From positions 16,285 through 80,284 of the forward strand of contig CAZMWE010000001.1 in NCBI GenBank assembly GCA_964570005.1: a stretch of 64,000 nucleotides of DNA, in the 5' to 3' direction. Each line of letters starts with the position of its first letter. Position 1 is the first letter of the stretch. A program made the position numbers and the translations under genes. The notes beneath the pieces were generated by a model that made no database searches, was not told the origin of the DNA, and was given only the letters and a program-made list of their open reading frames with translations. This document shows, in pieces, positions 38,581-47,373 of this stretch. The stretch is from JAJZCD01 sp964570005. Its GTDB lineage: Bacteria; Patescibacteriota; Saccharimonadia; Saccharimonadales; UBA4665.

Positions 38581-39580
38581 GAAGGTACTCCACGAGTTGC
38601 TTTAATTTTGCATCGTCAGTTTCCGGTAAAACGCCGTGGCCGAAGTTGAATATAAATCCGTCCCGTGTTGGTAAGCTCTTGAGCAAGCTGTCAACTTTTG
38701 TCTCGATCATTTTCTGACTTGCTAGCAGTACCGTCGGATCAAGATTGCCCTGCATGGCTTTATCGCCAACAATGGTCTGGGCGCGGTCCAGATCGATCCG
38801 CCAGTCAAGCCCGATGACCTCGCAATCAACGTCCGAGAAGTCAGCGAGTAAGCCGGCGGTATCGGTGCCGAAGTGGATGCGCGGCACACCCTTGTTTTTA
38901 AGCGCGGTAAATATTTTTTGGACGTGCGGCAGGACATGCTGGCGGTAGTCTGCTGGGGCTAAGCAGCCGACCCAGCTGTCAAATAGCTGCACGGCTTGTG
39001 CGCCCGCATCAATCTGCATCGAGAGATAGCTAATAATGGCATCGGAAAGTGTCACCATCAGCAGGTTCCAGTCATCGGTCTGTTCAAATATGAAGCGTTT
39101 GGTCTTTTGCCATTTGCGGGTTGGTTCGCCTTCTATCAAATAGCTGGCAAGTGTAAACGGCGCGGCCGAAAACCCAATAAGTGGAACCTGCAGCTTGCCG
39201 CGCAGGATTTTTATCGTTTCCTGCAGGTACTGTGCGTTGCTTGCGTCAAATGGCTTGAGGGTTCGGATGTCTGCGCTAGTGGTGAGGGGCTTATCGACTA
39301 TCGGGCCGACAGTTTCAACGATGCGCACGTCTACACCCATAGCAATTGGCAGCAGCATAATATCGGCGAACAATATGGCGGCATCGACACCCAACCGTTC
39401 CACTGGCTCCAGGCTGACTTTGGCGGCCAGCTCCGGCGTACGTGTCAGGGTCAGCACGTCGTAATTCTTGCGGAGTTCCCGATAGCCGGGCAGCGATCGT
39501 CCGGCTTGTCGCATGAACCAGACGGGGATATGATCCGTCTTTTCGCCGTAACAGGCCCTAAGGAACGTATCGTTGAACAA
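38570..39580 (-). CDS. hemE: Uroporphyrinogen decarboxylase
   Basis: Product of 336 residues when started at the TTG at 39580, which has GGAGTGG about 9 nt upstream and lies 1 nt after the hemQ stop; a longer ATG frame (39643) would overlap hemQ by 62 nt. The N-terminal PVWFMRQAGRSLPGYR motif is the HemE signature, and FADIMLLP, GFSAAPFTLASYLIEG and FNFGHGVLP are in place. It removes four carboxyl groups from uroporphyrinogen III to give coproporphyrinogen III. Confidence 0.93.
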   Translation of the reverse strand: MFNDTFLRACYGEKTDHIPVWFMRQAGRSLPGYRELRKNYDVLTLTRTPELAAKVSLEPVERLGVDAAILFADIMLLPIAMGVDVRIVETVGPIVDKPLTTSADIRTLKPFDASNAQYLQETIKILRGKLQVPLIGFSAAPFTLASYLIEGEPTRKWQKTKRFIFEQTDDWNLLMVTLSDAIISYLSMQIDAGAQAVQLFDSWVGCLAPADYRQHVLPHVQKIFTALKNKGVPRIHFGTDTAGLLADFSDVDCEVIGLDWRIDLDRAQTIVGDKAMQGNLDPTVLLASQKMIETKVDSLLKSLPTRDGFIFNFGHGVLPETDDAKLKQLVEYLHAQ

Positions 39581-39581
39581 T

Positions 39582-40253
39582 TTAGAGCCACTCCATATGT
39601 TCGGTGAGCGGCTTGTGTAGGCACGTAAACATGGGAGTGTCACTTAAGGTGTACTTGCGCCCGATAGTTCCCCGCATTTCCATGATGAGATCCTGAAATT
39701 CCTCAAGCGTTTGGGTTTCGTATGACACAATAAACTCATAATCATCGACACCATACGAATACAATAGACACTGGCGGATATCCGGATGTGCGACACCGGT
39801 CTTAATGTGCTGCCCCATGATTGACTTGCGGTTTTCGAAGTCCAACAGGTGCCAATCCGCTGTTTTGGTGAACGGGTAGAGCACGAGGTACGGTTTCCGG
39901 TCAGAATATTGCCGGATTTCCTGGTCAGGTTTGCCGGTGCGACCACTGTATGTTGAGGCGCGGATGATGCCGAAATAGCTGTAGGTCAGTGTTAGCCACT
40001 GGCCGAATCCGGTGCCGAGTGTGTCCCGCATAAGTGTTTGCATATGAGCTGGGTCGCTGGTCTGTACCCATAGCAGAAATGTGGTGTTGGGTTTAAACCC
40101 CAGCGTGGAGTACGGAGTTATCTGCGTATTCTTCTGACTTTCCAACAGTTTTCGGAAAGCTTGTTTTTGTTTTGTCCTGGCTTCCGCGGGCTGCTGGTAG
40201 TAGGCGTTGGCAACGTGAAAGAAAAGGTAGCTGTGGTACGGGTGCTGGTCCAT
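39582..40253 (-). CDS. hemQ: Coproheme decarboxylase (chlorite-dismutase-like)
   Basis: A 223-residue HemQ/ChdC. The C-terminal half carries YLVLYPFTKTADWHLLDF (catalytic Tyr region), MGQHIKTG with the likely axial His, and YGVDDYEFIVSYE. It decarboxylates coproheme III to heme b with peroxide in the coproporphyrin-dependent pathway. The combination with a ferrochelatase and HemE defines that pathway, otherwise typical of Gram-positive bacteria. It lies 27 nt downstream of hemD and 1 nt before the hemE TTG start. Confidence 0.9.
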   Translation of the reverse strand: MDQHPYHSYLFFHVANAYYQQPAEARTKQKQAFRKLLESQKNTQITPYSTLGFKPNTTFLLWVQTSDPAHMQTLMRDTLGTGFGQWLTLTYSYFGIIRASTYSGRTGKPDQEIRQYSDRKPYLVLYPFTKTADWHLLDFENRKSIMGQHIKTGVAHPDIRQCLLYSYGVDDYEFIVSYETQTLEEFQDLIMEMRGTIGRKYTLSDTPMFTCLHKPLTEHMEWL

Positions 40254-40280
40254 CAGACAAAGTATACCAAGCGCAGCTGA

Positions 40281-41048
40281 TTATTGCCTGATAAGCCGCT
40301 GCAGAATCTCCAATATGCCGTCAAGCAGTGGCTCGCGGCTCGCGAGGATATGCCGGAATCCGCTATCCCGCAAGGCCTGTGCGGTGGTCGGGCCGATCGC
40401 GACTACTGGCAGTGACTTTGCTTTCTGTAGTAGTCCGGGTTCGTTGACCCGCCGGGAAAATCCCCGAACGGCTGATGGACTGGCGAAAATGATGTAATCG
40501 ATACGCGTTGCTGCTAAGCTTCGTGAGAATTCCTCGTCAGGCGTGTCAATCAGGCGGGTAGTATACAGTGGTAACACCGTTACCTCCGCTTCCCGGCCAC
40601 GCAATCGTGTGGCCAATTCGTTCGAAGCTATATCGGACTGCGGAATCAGGATGCGTCTGCCCTGCACGGGCTCCAGTTCTGTACCGAGCACCGTGCCGAT
40701 TGATACGGACGGCATGAAGCTGACCCGTATGCCGTTTGTTTCGAGCGAGTGCGCTGTTTGTATCCCTATGGCGGCCACTTGCGGCGCCAAGGTGGACAGG
40801 TTGATACCAAGCTGAGCCAGTGACGACAGGAAATATTGGACACTATTGCCGCTGGTAAAAATGATCCAATCGAAACTGGATAGCCGTTGCAGCATACATT
40901 CGATTTCCGAAGTTTGTTCCAGCGGGACGGTTTCAATGGTTGGCAGTGAATAAACCTGGAGGCCGCTGGCCTGTAGGCGTACCAACCAGGCGGCGTTACC
41001 ACTGGCGCTGCGGGTTAATGCGACAGTCAGGGTTCTAGAACCGGGCAT
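40281..41048 (-). CDS. hemD: Uroporphyrinogen-III synthase
   Basis: A protein of 255 residues starting at ATG 41048, which overlaps the hemC stop by 14 nt; the upstream open frame inside hemC is a shadow. HemD is poorly conserved, but IIFTSGNSVQYFLSSL, AAIGIQTAHSLETNGI, YIIFASPSAVRGF and VVAIGPTTAQALRDSGF match the two-domain pattern. It closes and inverts ring D of hydroxymethylbilane made by HemC. Confidence 0.9.
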   Translation of the reverse strand: MPGSRTLTVALTRSASGNAAWLVRLQASGLQVYSLPTIETVPLEQTSEIECMLQRLSSFDWIIFTSGNSVQYFLSSLAQLGINLSTLAPQVAAIGIQTAHSLETNGIRVSFMPSVSIGTVLGTELEPVQGRRILIPQSDIASNELATRLRGREAEVTVLPLYTTRLIDTPDEEFSRSLAATRIDYIIFASPSAVRGFSRRVNEPGLLQKAKSLPVVAIGPTTAQALRDSGFRHILASREPLLDGILEILQRLIRQ

Positions 41049-41958
41049 ATTCGGCCACGAAAGGTTCCTGGGCCAGCTTATGTGCCAACTGGCGAGCCAG
41101 ACCCACAGCTTCCGTGGCTGCTCCCTGCAGTGATCCAATGACGCATTGTGCCGCGTCAATGCTACCAACCATGCCGTAGATGTGTGCCGTACCGGTTTCA
41201 ATCTGCACGTAGCACGCGACCGGTAATTTGCAGCCGCCGCCGATAACCTCGGCAAAGGCCTGTTCGGCCATGGTCGCCTGCCGGCAGGCTTCGTCCTGCA
41301 ATTCTGTGAACAGCGTGATGAGGTCGGTGCGTGCGGTTCGTATCTCAACCGCTAATGTCCCCTGCCCGATGGACGGTACAAACGTCGTCCCGTCCAGGTA
41401 TTCAGTAATCATCTCGGTCCGGCCGATACGTTCCAGCCCGGCGGCAGCCATAATGAGCGCGTCAAAGTCACCGGCCTCCAGTTTTTGCAGGCGGGTATTG
41501 GCATTACCGCGAATACTTTTTACCTGCAGATCCGGACGCTCCTTCAGGAGCAGTGTCTTGCGGCGCAGACTGTCGGTGCCGACAATAGCGCCCTTTGGCA
41601 GTGTTGCCAGCGTGGTTGCGGTGGTCGCAATCACTGCATCGCGGGGGTCATCTCTTGGCAGCACCGGCAAGATCATCAGACCGGGTGGTAATTCCGGCGG
41701 CACGTCCTTCAGACTATGCACCGCGAAATCAATGTTCCGCTCAATCAGCTCATCCTCAATCTCTTTGGTGAACCACTCCTTGCCGACGGTATCAAGTGGA
41801 ATAGGCGCATCGTTGGCGTCGCCTTTCGTCGTAATGGTCTTGGTGGCTATCATAAGCTCGGGGTGGCGCCCGGTAAGGTGTGCAATTACTTTATCGGTTT
41901 GGACCAGCGCCATCGGGCTGCCGCGCGTACCGGCGATGAGCTGTCGTGTTTCCGTCAT
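41035..41958 (-). CDS. hemC: Porphobilinogen deaminase (hydroxymethylbilane synthase)
   Basis: A 307-residue HemC. The catalytic Asp lies in HSLKDVP (D85) and the cofactor-binding Cys in IGGGCKLPVA (C243); GTDSLRRKT and SIRGNANTRL bind the substrate chain. It is the first gene of the operon hemC-hemD-hemQ-hemE-hemH. No hemA, hemL or hemB lies upstream in this window. The -10 TAGTAT sits 7 nt before the ATG, a leaderless arrangement. Confidence 0.95.
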   Translation of the reverse strand: MTETRQLIAGTRGSPMALVQTDKVIAHLTGRHPELMIATKTITTKGDANDAPIPLDTVGKEWFTKEIEDELIERNIDFAVHSLKDVPPELPPGLMILPVLPRDDPRDAVIATTATTLATLPKGAIVGTDSLRRKTLLLKERPDLQVKSIRGNANTRLQKLEAGDFDALIMAAAGLERIGRTEMITEYLDGTTFVPSIGQGTLAVEIRTARTDLITLFTELQDEACRQATMAEQAFAEVIGGGCKLPVACYVQIETGTAHIYGMVGSIDAAQCVIGSLQGAATEAVGLARQLAHKLAQEPFVAEYARF

Positions 41959-41965
41959 CGTTCTA

Positions 41966-41971
41966 ATACTA
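41966..41971 (-). promoter_or_regulatory. -10 element of the heme operon
   Basis: TAGTAT on the minus strand, 7 nt before the hemC ATG; no clear -35 or Fnr-type site was noticed. Confidence 0.5.
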
Positions 41972-42070
41972 TCATGCTTCGTTCCGATGCCGTCGTACGA
42001 CTACATACCAATCTTCGCGAGAAGGCTTTTCGCTTACCTGGTCAATAGTTGAAAGGCAAAACCCTATATT

Positions 42071-42742
42071 CTAGCCGCCACACTGGCAGGAGTTGTACTT
42101 GGTGTACTGCACGCTGTGTAGGTTGACAGGTTTCATGGAGTCAAACACTGGCGCCCAGTTGTAATCCACATACTTCGAAGCGGCTGAATTGTCTACCGAG
42201 ATCGTAACGTCAGTATTTTTCTCGAACCAGTTCACTAGTATGTCATACGGTCTGCCGTGGTCGTCGATGCCATACCAGACGCGGTAGGTATTGCCTTTGG
42301 GAGTGTTGTATATGGTGCAAGAATTGCCGTAGCCCCAGCATGATACCGGGCCCGATTTTGGCCAATCCTTTTGGCTTTCGGTAATCGTGAGGTCGGGGCT
42401 GCTCAGTTTAAGTGTGTAAAAGAAGTTCCAAATATCCATACTGGTTACGTGCTGGCGGCCTAGGGACTGTCCAGTTACTCTAATAATGTTAGGCAGTACG
42501 GCGGGTTTGTAGCCTGTAAAGCCTGGATGGGCGGGAGCACCGAAGCCAACCACCTGATTGATGAACAGCGACATGACGGTTGCTAAGCACGCCAATATAG
42601 CGGCAGTGGACCACACTATAACCCGCACATATTTTCGGTGCGCTTTTGGCCGGAGGTGTTTTCTGGTTGGCGTAGAAGCTACGGACACTTTACGAGTATT
42701 AGTTGTATTAGTTCGACTTTTGTTATGCCGCCATTGTAACAA
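42071..42742 (-). CDS. Membrane-anchored exported protein, 223 residues
   Basis: A basic, Thr/Lys/Arg-rich cytoplasmic N-terminus of about 40 residues, a single membrane helix (about 42-65) and an extracytoplasmic domain of some 150 residues with four or five cysteines, two in SCWGYGNSC and two in NSCQCGG. Two pairs could form disulfides, consistent with VKOR in the cell. The start is uncertain (TTG at 42742). I do not recognise the domain. Confidence 0.55.
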   Translation of the reverse strand: MLQWRHNKSRTNTTNTRKVSVASTPTRKHLRPKAHRKYVRVIVWSTAAILACLATVMSLFINQVVGFGAPAHPGFTGYKPAVLPNIIRVTGQSLGRQHVTSMDIWNFFYTLKLSSPDLTITESQKDWPKSGPVSCWGYGNSCTIYNTPKGNTYRVWYGIDDHGRPYDILVNWFEKNTDVTISVDNSAASKYVDYNWAPVFDSMKPVNLHSVQYTKYNSCQCGG

Positions 42743-42811
42743 AGCTCTTTATATCGTTGTAGGAGCGCTGACGATAGCACCGGGGCGGTATCAAGGCTAC
42801 CGTTGTTGCTG

Positions 42812-44503
42812 CTAGAACGCCTCGACATTGCCCAACAGCGCCTCTAAAATGCCTGATGTGCCCCAGTGTCGAGATTTTTCGTCCGAGAAGGGTCCACTGT
42901 TATTGTCGCCCTTGCCAAAGTCGTTCCAGTAAATACGGCCACCCGCCTGTACCCCTGTGGCTCGCAGCCAATTAGAGGCCCTCTGAGCGGCGATTTGGTA
43001 GTCACTGATTTTGGTAACTCGATGGAGCTCTCGTAAAAAGACCAGTATGCCGGCAGCGCCGTTGTTTAGGTTCGCATGGGTTAACGGACTGGTTGGATTC
43101 AAATATTCAGGCCAGGATCGACCGTCGTTCGCCTCATGCTTTGCCGCTAGGATAAGCCAGTTGCCTGCCTGCTTAGCACGCTCCAGATAGAGCGGGTTAC
43201 CGGTTATCTCATGAGCTCGTAAGTAGGACCGGCCGATACCCGAGGCCCCTTCTTCGTTGCCTGTCGCGTAGTGGTAGTTGTCGGTGCTCTCGGGATCGAG
43301 AGCCAATCTCCACGCTGCGGCATCAGCTTGAACCAATACCATGGCTTCTGTATCGAGCCAGGTGTATAGCCTGCCTGCTTTGTCTTTGAACTCCTGCGCC
43401 CGTTCAGGAAAGATATTCATACCCACCAGGTCTAAGTACATGGAAGCGATACCGGCTTGGCCTGAGAGAGAACCGGAGTTCATGTTTGTATTCCCGTCCC
43501 CTCCCGCCGCGGTGTCCGTTTCCGGGAAAGCTGAGCCCGAGATGTCAGTATTCTGTGCTGGATCTACATTACCGGCTAGCTCATCCCTCAACTCGTCGCG
43601 AACAAGGTCCAAGTAATTTAGGCCGCCCTCTACCCGCTGCTTACACGTCTCGGCAAGCGCGGCAACTTTCGGATCGACATCATCTTTAAGCCGCCCGTAG
43701 AACTTAGCGAGGGCGTAGATGATCCCTGTTACGCCCATGCCCCTGCCTTCGTAGTATGAAGAGCCACCATCCGCCGTATCCCATAGCCAACGGTCGCCGT
43801 TCCGGGTTTTACCCGTGATCTGTGCCTGTGCGACCAGCCATTGTACACCGTCAATTGCTGCCTTCCTGTCTTCCTCATTACCGGTTAGCTCCCACAGTTC
43901 CCAAAGAGTATCAGCAATACCCGCGGCCCCATCGTCATATGAAGAATATGCGGTAGTAGACACGTCGCCGCCATCATCAGCATAATCGGGCCAGTAGATG
44001 CCGCCGCTACGTGGATCATGTATGGCGACAGACCGTAACCATGCTCCTGTCATACCCGCGGCATCCATAAAACGCTGATTCTTGGGGGACGTCCTGGCGA
44101 GCGCCATGAGTCCCCTTGCGATGCCGGAGGCTCCCACGTCCGTGTCGGTGTAAGGTCTGGGGTCTTGTATCTTACTCCGAAAGCGTAGTCCTATTTTGCC
44201 ATCGGGTAAGGTTACTTGCTCGCCTTGTGCGATAAGGTCTTCCCCGGCCTGCATGATGAATGCTAGCTCTGGCCCCCGTTCGGGAGTTGAATCGGTAGAT
44301 GCAGGCGAAGCCTCAGCGGTTTGTCTAGGGGCGGGCGGATTCTCGAGGGTTTGCTGGGGGGTGGGTGCCGCTCCGCGTGTACAGGCAGCTAGTGCAGCGC
44401 TTACTAGTGTGCCACCGGTACCCAGAAGCAGCCCCCGGCGCGATAAACCAAGGTGTGTATCTTGCTGGGGAGGAAGTACTGGTTGGTCTTCAAACTGTTT
44501 CAT
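42812..44503 (-). CDS. Tat-exported lipoprotein with LanC-like alpha/alpha-toroid repeats
   Basis: A 563-residue protein. The twin-arginine motif LSRRGLLLG (R22-R23) is followed by a hydrophobic stretch and a lipobox LAAC (C41), indicating Tat export and lipid attachment. After a Pro/Ala/Thr linker, the rest shows repeated helix pairs each starting G-x-x-G (GASGIARGL, GAAGIADTL, GVTGIIYAL, GASGIGRSY, GAAGILVFL, GTSGILEAL), as in LanC/GH88-like toroids. The zinc-binding Cys/His of LanC are not evident. It may be a glycan-acting or binding protein. AAGGAG precedes the ATG. Confidence 0.65.
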   Translation of the reverse strand: MKQFEDQPVLPPQQDTHLGLSRRGLLLGTGGTLVSAALAACTRGAAPTPQQTLENPPAPRQTAEASPASTDSTPERGPELAFIMQAGEDLIAQGEQVTLPDGKIGLRFRSKIQDPRPYTDTDVGASGIARGLMALARTSPKNQRFMDAAGMTGAWLRSVAIHDPRSGGIYWPDYADDGGDVSTTAYSSYDDGAAGIADTLWELWELTGNEEDRKAAIDGVQWLVAQAQITGKTRNGDRWLWDTADGGSSYYEGRGMGVTGIIYALAKFYGRLKDDVDPKVAALAETCKQRVEGGLNYLDLVRDELRDELAGNVDPAQNTDISGSAFPETDTAAGGDGNTNMNSGSLSGQAGIASMYLDLVGMNIFPERAQEFKDKAGRLYTWLDTEAMVLVQADAAAWRLALDPESTDNYHYATGNEEGASGIGRSYLRAHEITGNPLYLERAKQAGNWLILAAKHEANDGRSWPEYLNPTSPLTHANLNNGAAGILVFLRELHRVTKISDYQIAAQRASNWLRATGVQAGGRIYWNDFGKGDNNSGPFSDEKSRHWGTSGILEALLGNVEAF

Positions 44504-44795
44504 GCTGGGTTTTGTCTCCTTTTGTAAAAATGCATAAGGGTAATGTTAGTGTGTCGGCACGTATATGTAAGTGGGTTTTCGTACAGACTGTAGCTGGCAG
44601 ATGGGGGAAGCATAGGCAAGGAAAACAGCAGCTAGGCGCGTTGTGCATGAATGTACCGCGGAATGCTATGAAAACTGACCAGCACCCGCTCCGATGGATA
44701 TCCCCAATGAATGGGTTTTTCCCAGAACAGCCGTCATATAGTACGTGCCCGCCCTGCTCATGGAACCTGGTCGGCCTTTTCAGTACTTGGTATGG
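44504..44795. other. Intergenic region, no clear gene
   Basis: The 292 nt upstream of the Tat lipoprotein hold its AAGGAG ribosome site next to the gene, but no other ORF, terminator or repeat that I can support. Confidence 0.5.
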
Positions 44796-45101
44796 CTAGG
44801 GGGTCGGCTTCGAATGCTTGGTGCTCGTCATAAGCTTCAGGTTTGATATGTACCCGTCCAGATTGATGTCAGGATGCATACTGAGCCGATTGAGATGTCG
44901 CTCCACAAATGGGTCGGGATTGATTATGAGGGGCGAAGGGGTGGTATTGTAGTCCGGACTGTCTACCAGGGCCTGCAATAGCCCGCGGGCCTCTTTGCAT
45001 AGGTCGGAGGCGTAAAAGCGCTTTTGGGCGTGTGTAACGAACTGATTATTTTCGACGGTATGACCCGGCGAAGCCTGTTTTACCGGTTGTTCCCTATCCA
45101 T
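44796..45101 (-). CDS. Hypothetical protein, 101 residues
   Basis: Unrecognised small soluble protein with one cysteine. The sequence is helical (FYASDLCKEARGLLQALVDS) followed by a proline-rich turn and SMHPDINLDGYISNL. GGAG lies 12 nt before the ATG. It is monocistronic between the Tat lipoprotein gene and the RRM gene, same orientation. Confidence 0.5.
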   Translation of the reverse strand: MDREQPVKQASPGHTVENNQFVTHAQKRFYASDLCKEARGLLQALVDSPDYNTTPSPLIINPDPFVERHLNRLSMHPDINLDGYISNLKLMTSTKHSKPTP

Positions 45102-45266
45102 TTACTCACGACGCTCCTTTCGATACTTACGATTGCTTGTAGCAAATTTCGCATATTTGGGAGCAATGTAGTTTTCAACGCTTTGATTTGTGCGGTACTT
45201 ACTGTAGGTAGTATACGCCCGGGCCGGTAGATAACCTATTTAAGCGGTGACGCGGTAGTGCGGTAT

Positions 45267-45578
45267 CTAGTAAGATCGACGGCGGTTGTCACGGTTGCCA
45301 CCACCGAAGTCACGGCGAGGTGGTCGATCTTCCTGCGGTCGGGCCTGGTTAACCATGACCGACCGTCCGTTCAGTTCTTTGCCGTTTAGATTCTTGATGG
45401 CATTCTGACCCTCTTTGAGGTCTTGCATCTCAACGAAGCCGAAGCCTTTTGATTGACCGCTAAACTTATCCTTAATAACGACTGCGCTCAGCACAGTGCC
45501 CTCTGTAGAGAAGAAGTCACGGAGCTCATCATCCGTAACGCTGTAGGCTAAACCGCCGACGTATAATTTCATTGCCAT
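45267..45578 (-). CDS. RRM RNA-binding protein with Arg/Gly tail (copy A)
   Basis: A 103-residue protein. RNP2 is KLYVGGL and RNP1 is SKGFGFVEM; the C-terminal 20 residues are rich in Arg, Gly and Asp (RRDFGGGNRDNRRR). It closely resembles the divergent RRM gene at 45917, so the two are paralogues probably from a local duplication with inversion. Such proteins bind single-stranded RNA. The leader is about 124 nt. Confidence 0.9.
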   Translation of the reverse strand: MAMKLYVGGLAYSVTDDELRDFFSTEGTVLSAVVIKDKFSGQSKGFGFVEMQDLKEGQNAIKNLNGKELNGRSVMVNQARPQEDRPPRRDFGGGNRDNRRRSY

Positions 45579-45916
45579 ATTCTTTAAGCCTTTCGTTGCT
45601 TAGTAACTAATGTAGCCTGCATTTAGTATTGCTGTTCGCGCGTCCCGTTCCAGCCGGAAGGTTCAAAGATGACGGAAAAATAATAGTAAGTACGTGCTCT
45701 GAACACTTATTATACCATGCTAAAAGTACTCTTGTCCATGGCCACCTAATTTTAGAAAGACAAAATACCTTTTCTATGATATACTTTAAGTCAAGCAAGT
45801 GGTTACTATAGCCTCTCCGTTGCTATGATTGGCCTTCCAGGACGTATCACACATCGGTCAGAACATAATAAGCGAGTGTGATATCAGTTTAAATTTAAAA
45901 AAAGGGATTACAAATT
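45579..45916. promoter_or_regulatory. Divergent regulatory region of the two RRM genes
   Basis: Contains a minus-strand extended -10 (TGG-TATAAT, 45709-45714 as ATTATA on plus) and a plus-strand extended -10 (TGA-TATACT, about 45778-45786). Each predicts a leader of about 124 nt. The plus leader has an 8-bp hairpin (45845-45852 with 45876-45883). No third gene is seen. Confidence 0.55.
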
Positions 45917-46231
45917 ATGGCAATGAAACTCTACGTTGGCGGTCTCGCCTATAGTGTTACCGAAAAAGAACTTGAAACGGTATTTGCAGAATACGGCACC
46001 GTTACCAGTGCCGCAGTCATCAAGGACCGCGATAGCGGTCAGTCCAAGGGCTTCGGCTTTGTGGAAATGTCAGACGACAACGAAGCCAAGGCTGCTATGG
46101 CTGCCCTGAACGGCAAAGAAATCGGCGGCCGCAGTATCGTGGTCAACGAAGCTCGTCCTCAAGAAGATCGCCGTTCCGGCGGTGGTGACTCACGTCGCTC
46201 CAGTGGCGGTAACTTCCGTCGCTCCTACTAA
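45917..46231 (+). CDS. RRM RNA-binding protein with Arg/Ser/Gly tail (copy B)
   Basis: A 104-residue protein of the same family: identical MAMKLYVGGLAYSVT start, RNP1 SKGFGFVEM, and an Arg/Ser/Gly tail (RRSGGGDSRRSSGGNFRR). A purine-rich AAAAAAAGGGATT lies upstream of the ATG. It is the third RRM gene in the window with the one at 18690. The ATP-grasp gene follows 66 nt downstream on the same strand. Confidence 0.9.
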   Translation: MAMKLYVGGLAYSVTEKELETVFAEYGTVTSAAVIKDRDSGQSKGFGFVEMSDDNEAKAAMAALNGKEIGGRSIVVNEARPQEDRRSGGGDSRRSSGGNFRRSY

Positions 46232-46297
46232 ATCCGGACTTCTTTAGAATCCGTATGTAACCAGACCGCTCGCGGTCTGCAGAACGGTGGTTTTCCT

Positions 46298-47365
46298 ATG
46301 GCGAAAAACAACACGCGCATTGAGGTCGTGACTTCTACGAAGCGTGGCCTGAGTTCTATGAGTTTGGGGTCTGCCGGAGCGGCTCAAGTCGTTCTGGCTA
46401 GACACTACACCCAGGTTCGGACCACTATTGTAAACAGCCTGTCTGATCTTAATGCCCTGCTAGCGCGCCATCCGGACGTGGTCTTTTTGGGCATGAAATT
46501 TCTGCCCAGCAATCCAGCATTTGGACGTAATGATCCCAGAAAGATCTGGCTAAATGATTATCTGGAGGATGCGGGTATCGTGTGTACAGGCTCCGACTAC
46601 TGGGCACACGAACTGGAGCTTAACAAAGAGCTGGCCAAACGGCGTGTGCTGCAAGCCGGACTCAAGACCGCACGGTTCTATATCGCTAGGGCAAACGAAC
46701 CGTTTTCCCAAGCTGACATAGCGCTTGAGTATCCACTATTCGTAAAGCCGTCTGACAGGGGCGGTGGTTTGGGGGTCGACGCTGATTCGTTAGTCCATAC
46801 GTTTACTCAGCTGCAGTCGAAAGTCCGCTCTATAGCAGATAAGCTGGGTTCCGATGCGCTCATTGAAGAATACCTGCCAGGGCGTGAGTTCAGCGTAGGT
46901 ATCCTAAAGGATGCTGAGGCAGACGATTACTGTGCGCTGCCCCTGGAGCTGGTCGCTCCGGTGAACGACTCCGGGACACGTTTCTTAAGCGGACAGATAA
47001 AGTCCGCTGACACTGAGCAGCACTTCGCGGTGACAGATGCGGCTCTAAGGGCCAATATTAATACGCTGGCGATGAACGTCTTTCGCGTCCTGGGTGCCAG
47101 AGATTACGGGCGAATTGATATTCGTTTGAATGCCGCTGGCGTACCGCACTTTCTGGAGGCCAACCTGCTGCCGAGTCTACTAGAGGGTTACGGTAACTTT
47201 CCCAAGACCTGCCTGCTTAATGCGGGTCTCGCATATGAACCGATGCTACTGCGCATAGTAGAGCTGGCCTTGCACCGTGATCCGGCGACGGCGGGCGATA
47301 CGCCAGAGGTCTTGCCTGATCCCGGATTGCTCAGTGCATTCAAAACAGCAGTTGAAGCTGTCTAG
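46298..47365 (+). CDS. D-Ala-D-Ala-ligase-like ATP-grasp protein
   Basis: A 355-residue ATP-grasp ligase. LFVKPSDRGGGLGV binds ATP, LIEEYLPGREFSVGIL is the grasp motif, and YGRIDIRLN...PHFLEANLLPSL carries the Mg2+ residues as in D-alanine-D-alanine ligases. The N-terminal domain is divergent from Ddl, and no other peptidoglycan genes are adjacent, so a related carboxylate-amine ligase is possible. The C-terminal 30 residues are a short extension. Start preceded by GGTGG. Confidence 0.75.
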   Translation: MAKNNTRIEVVTSTKRGLSSMSLGSAGAAQVVLARHYTQVRTTIVNSLSDLNALLARHPDVVFLGMKFLPSNPAFGRNDPRKIWLNDYLEDAGIVCTGSDYWAHELELNKELAKRRVLQAGLKTARFYIARANEPFSQADIALEYPLFVKPSDRGGGLGVDADSLVHTFTQLQSKVRSIADKLGSDALIEEYLPGREFSVGILKDAEADDYCALPLELVAPVNDSGTRFLSGQIKSADTEQHFAVTDAALRANINTLAMNVFRVLGARDYGRIDIRLNAAGVPHFLEANLLPSLLEGYGNFPKTCLLNAGLAYEPMLLRIVELALHRDPATAGDTPEVLPDPGLLSAFKTAVEAV

Positions 47366-47373
47366 ACCTATCA

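Noticed and set aside
44365..44799. 144-residue plus-strand ORF over the start of the Tat lipoprotein
   Set aside because: Overlaps a well supported gene and its leader; composition is that of a shadow frame.
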